This document shows positions 63,126 to 64,000 of a DNA stretch of 64,000 nt, one piece after another. A model generated the notes under the pieces. That model had not been told where the DNA came from. It saw only the letters and a program-made list of their open reading frames with translations, and ran no database searches. The stretch is from Dokdonella fugitiva. GTDB lineage: Bacteria; Pseudomonadota; Gammaproteobacteria; Xanthomonadales; Rhodanobacteraceae. The DNA is taken from NCBI RefSeq assembly GCF_004342425.1, contig NZ_SLWQ01000003.1, positions 186,001 through 250,000 on the forward strand. Direction: 5' to 3'. Made by a program: the position numbers and the translations under genes. Every line of letters starts with the position of its first letter. Within the stretch, counting starts at the first letter, position 1.

Positions 63126-64000
63126 TCACTGCGCCGCGGGAATCATCCCCGGCTCGAGCTGGATCAGGTAGTCGTCGACGTCGGTGGCGCTGCCCGTGCT
63201 CCAGTTGGAATTGAACGCGGCGCGCGTGAAGTCGCGGTTGACCGCACCCTGGTTCTCGGTCCAGTAGCCGTCGTCGCCGCCATGGTGGTAGCCGAGGCCG
63301 AACACGCGCCCGTTCGCCTTGAGTTCGACCGCGATTTCCTTGTTGGTGAACCACGGCCATGCACCGCTGCGGTCCTGGCGCGTGTTGTAGGTCGAGATGA
63401 GCACCCAGCCCGGCTTGTCGTACGCCTTGCCGGAGATGTGCACCGACGTCGAGGAACCATTGACGTAGGTCGGGAACAGCACGGTGCGCGGGCACTCCGG
63501 CGTCGACGCGGGGTCGGCGTCGGCTGGCACGCTCGGGCAGGCGTCGATGTCGACGAAGAACACGTCGCCGTTGTTGCTCTGGAAATCGATCGAGGTGTAG
63601 AGGTCGTGGCCATTCGCGCCGACCGCGATGTCCGAATGCTCGGACTTGTGCAACAGCTTCTTCTTCTGCGTGAAGTCGGGCGACCACGCCCACGTGCCGA
63701 GCGTGTCGTCGGACGACGTGAACCAGCGACCGGACGGCGTCATGCTCGTGTGGTCGGGGCGCACGCTCGCGTTGCGCGTGCCGACGATCTGGTTGGCCTG
63801 CAGGTCGTAGACGACGTAGCCGAGGATGCCGAAGCTGCTCGTCTCGGCCTGGAAGCCCCAGTAGCGGCCGTCGCGCGAGGGCGAGCCTTCGCTCTTGGTC
63901 CACAGGCGCGCCGCGTTCGACCACGGCAGGCGGCCGGTGAAGTCGGCGACCGTCGTCGACGTGTTGCTGCGGATGTCGAGCTTGAAGATCTTCATGCCGC
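63126..64000 (-). CDS. Secreted propeller-like protein, paralogue B (5' end beyond window)
   Basis: At least 291 residues of the C-terminal part; the frame is open to the window edge, so the N-terminus is missing (an internal ATG at 63995 is not the start). It aligns along its length with the protein at 55862-57340: LWTKSEGSPSRDGRYWGFQAE, SPDFTQKKKLLHKSEHSDIAVGANGHDLY, VDIDACPSVPA, ECPRTVLFPTY, and ends WSTGSATDVDDYLIQLEPG. No catalytic motif seen. The two paralogues are probably an old duplication. Confidence 0.75.
   Translation of the reverse strand, partial: GMKIFKLDIRSNTSTTVADFTGRLPWSNAARLWTKSEGSPSRDGRYWGFQAETSSFGILGYVVYDLQANQIVGTRNASVRPDHTSMTPSGRWFTSSDDTLGTWAWSPDFTQKKKLLHKSEHSDIAVGANGHDLYTSIDFQSNNGDVFFVDIDACPSVPADADPASTPECPRTVLFPTYVNGSSTSVHISGKAYDKPGWVLISTYNTRQDRSGAWPWFTNKEIAVELKANGRVFGLGYHHGGDDGYWTENQGAVNRDFTRAAFNSNWSTGSATDVDDYLIQLEPGMIPAAQ

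Noticed and set aside
1-64000. CRISPR arrays, tRNA/rRNA genes, IS elements, prophage genes
   Set aside because: No regularly spaced direct repeats, no cloverleaf-like or rRNA sequence, and no transposase, integrase or phage-structural motif was recognised in any frame; tRNAscan or CRISPR tools could not be run.

Overview
The window is very GC-rich, densely coded DNA with strong SD sequences and many ATGA overlaps. Gene content points to a gammaproteobacterium of the Lysobacterales (Xanthomonadales), probably Rhodanobacteraceae/Dokdonella-like: rpsU-yqeY-dnaG block, FolM-type pteridine reductase, xanthomonad-style TonB-dependent receptor, and secreted proteins with an F-x-D-G-F-E tail. This placement is inference. 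I saw no tRNA, rRNA, CRISPR array, phage or transposase.

1-20.4 kb is mostly housekeeping: end of a kelch-type secreted protein, an FAD oxidoreductase, a DUF3617 protein, a D-Ala-D-Ala carboxypeptidase, a GT-C/TPR membrane protein, then csp, dnaG, pspC, yqeY and rpsU on the minus strand, divergent from tsaD. folB and folK follow, separated by a beta-helix surface protein, then a pteridine reductase, MidA, CCA-adding enzyme, a lipoprotein truncated haemoglobin, an NDUFA9-like protein and a soluble lytic transglycosylase. 20.6-39.8 kb holds a large TonB receptor, an EEP hydrolase, three tandem DsbA-like proteins with a di-haem cytochrome c, engB, a bacterial expansin, gshA, bioD, a free-Met-sulfoxide reductase, a TfoX C-terminal protein, a LOG protein, a beta-helix protein, glmS, an EPS-type sugar transferase and a J-domain protein.

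40.0-55.9 kb is the highlight: eight co-directional genes, six junctions being 4-nt overlaps, that look like a small hybrid NRPS/PKS pathway. Two JmjC/cupin-8 hydroxylases precede an A-PCP didomain whose ten pocket residues read as a proline code, then a 2593-aa KS-AT-ACP-aminotransferase-C-A-PCP protein (malonyl AT, glycine-like A code, no KR, no TE), two atypical alpha/beta hydrolases, a formyltransferase-like/beta-propeller protein and a GalE-type epimerase. The simplest reading is prolyl + malonyl, beta-amination, then glycine, with hydroxylation, trans-acting release and perhaps sugar attachment. The product is unknown to me.

55.9-64 kb holds two paralogous secreted propeller-like proteins (the second cut by the window edge) around a YdcF-like protein, a TrmB/LuxR-type regulator, a 440-base non-coding stretch with clustered inverted repeats, and a 1087-aa secreted protein.

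Across the window, five secreted proteins share a D-x-[ILV]-F-x-[DG]-x-F-[DE] tail, three genes end in a TAG that opens a GTAGGGCGG hairpin element, dnaG carries an in-frame palindromic insertion, and an AT-richer nested inverted repeat lies at 18.06-18.29 kb.
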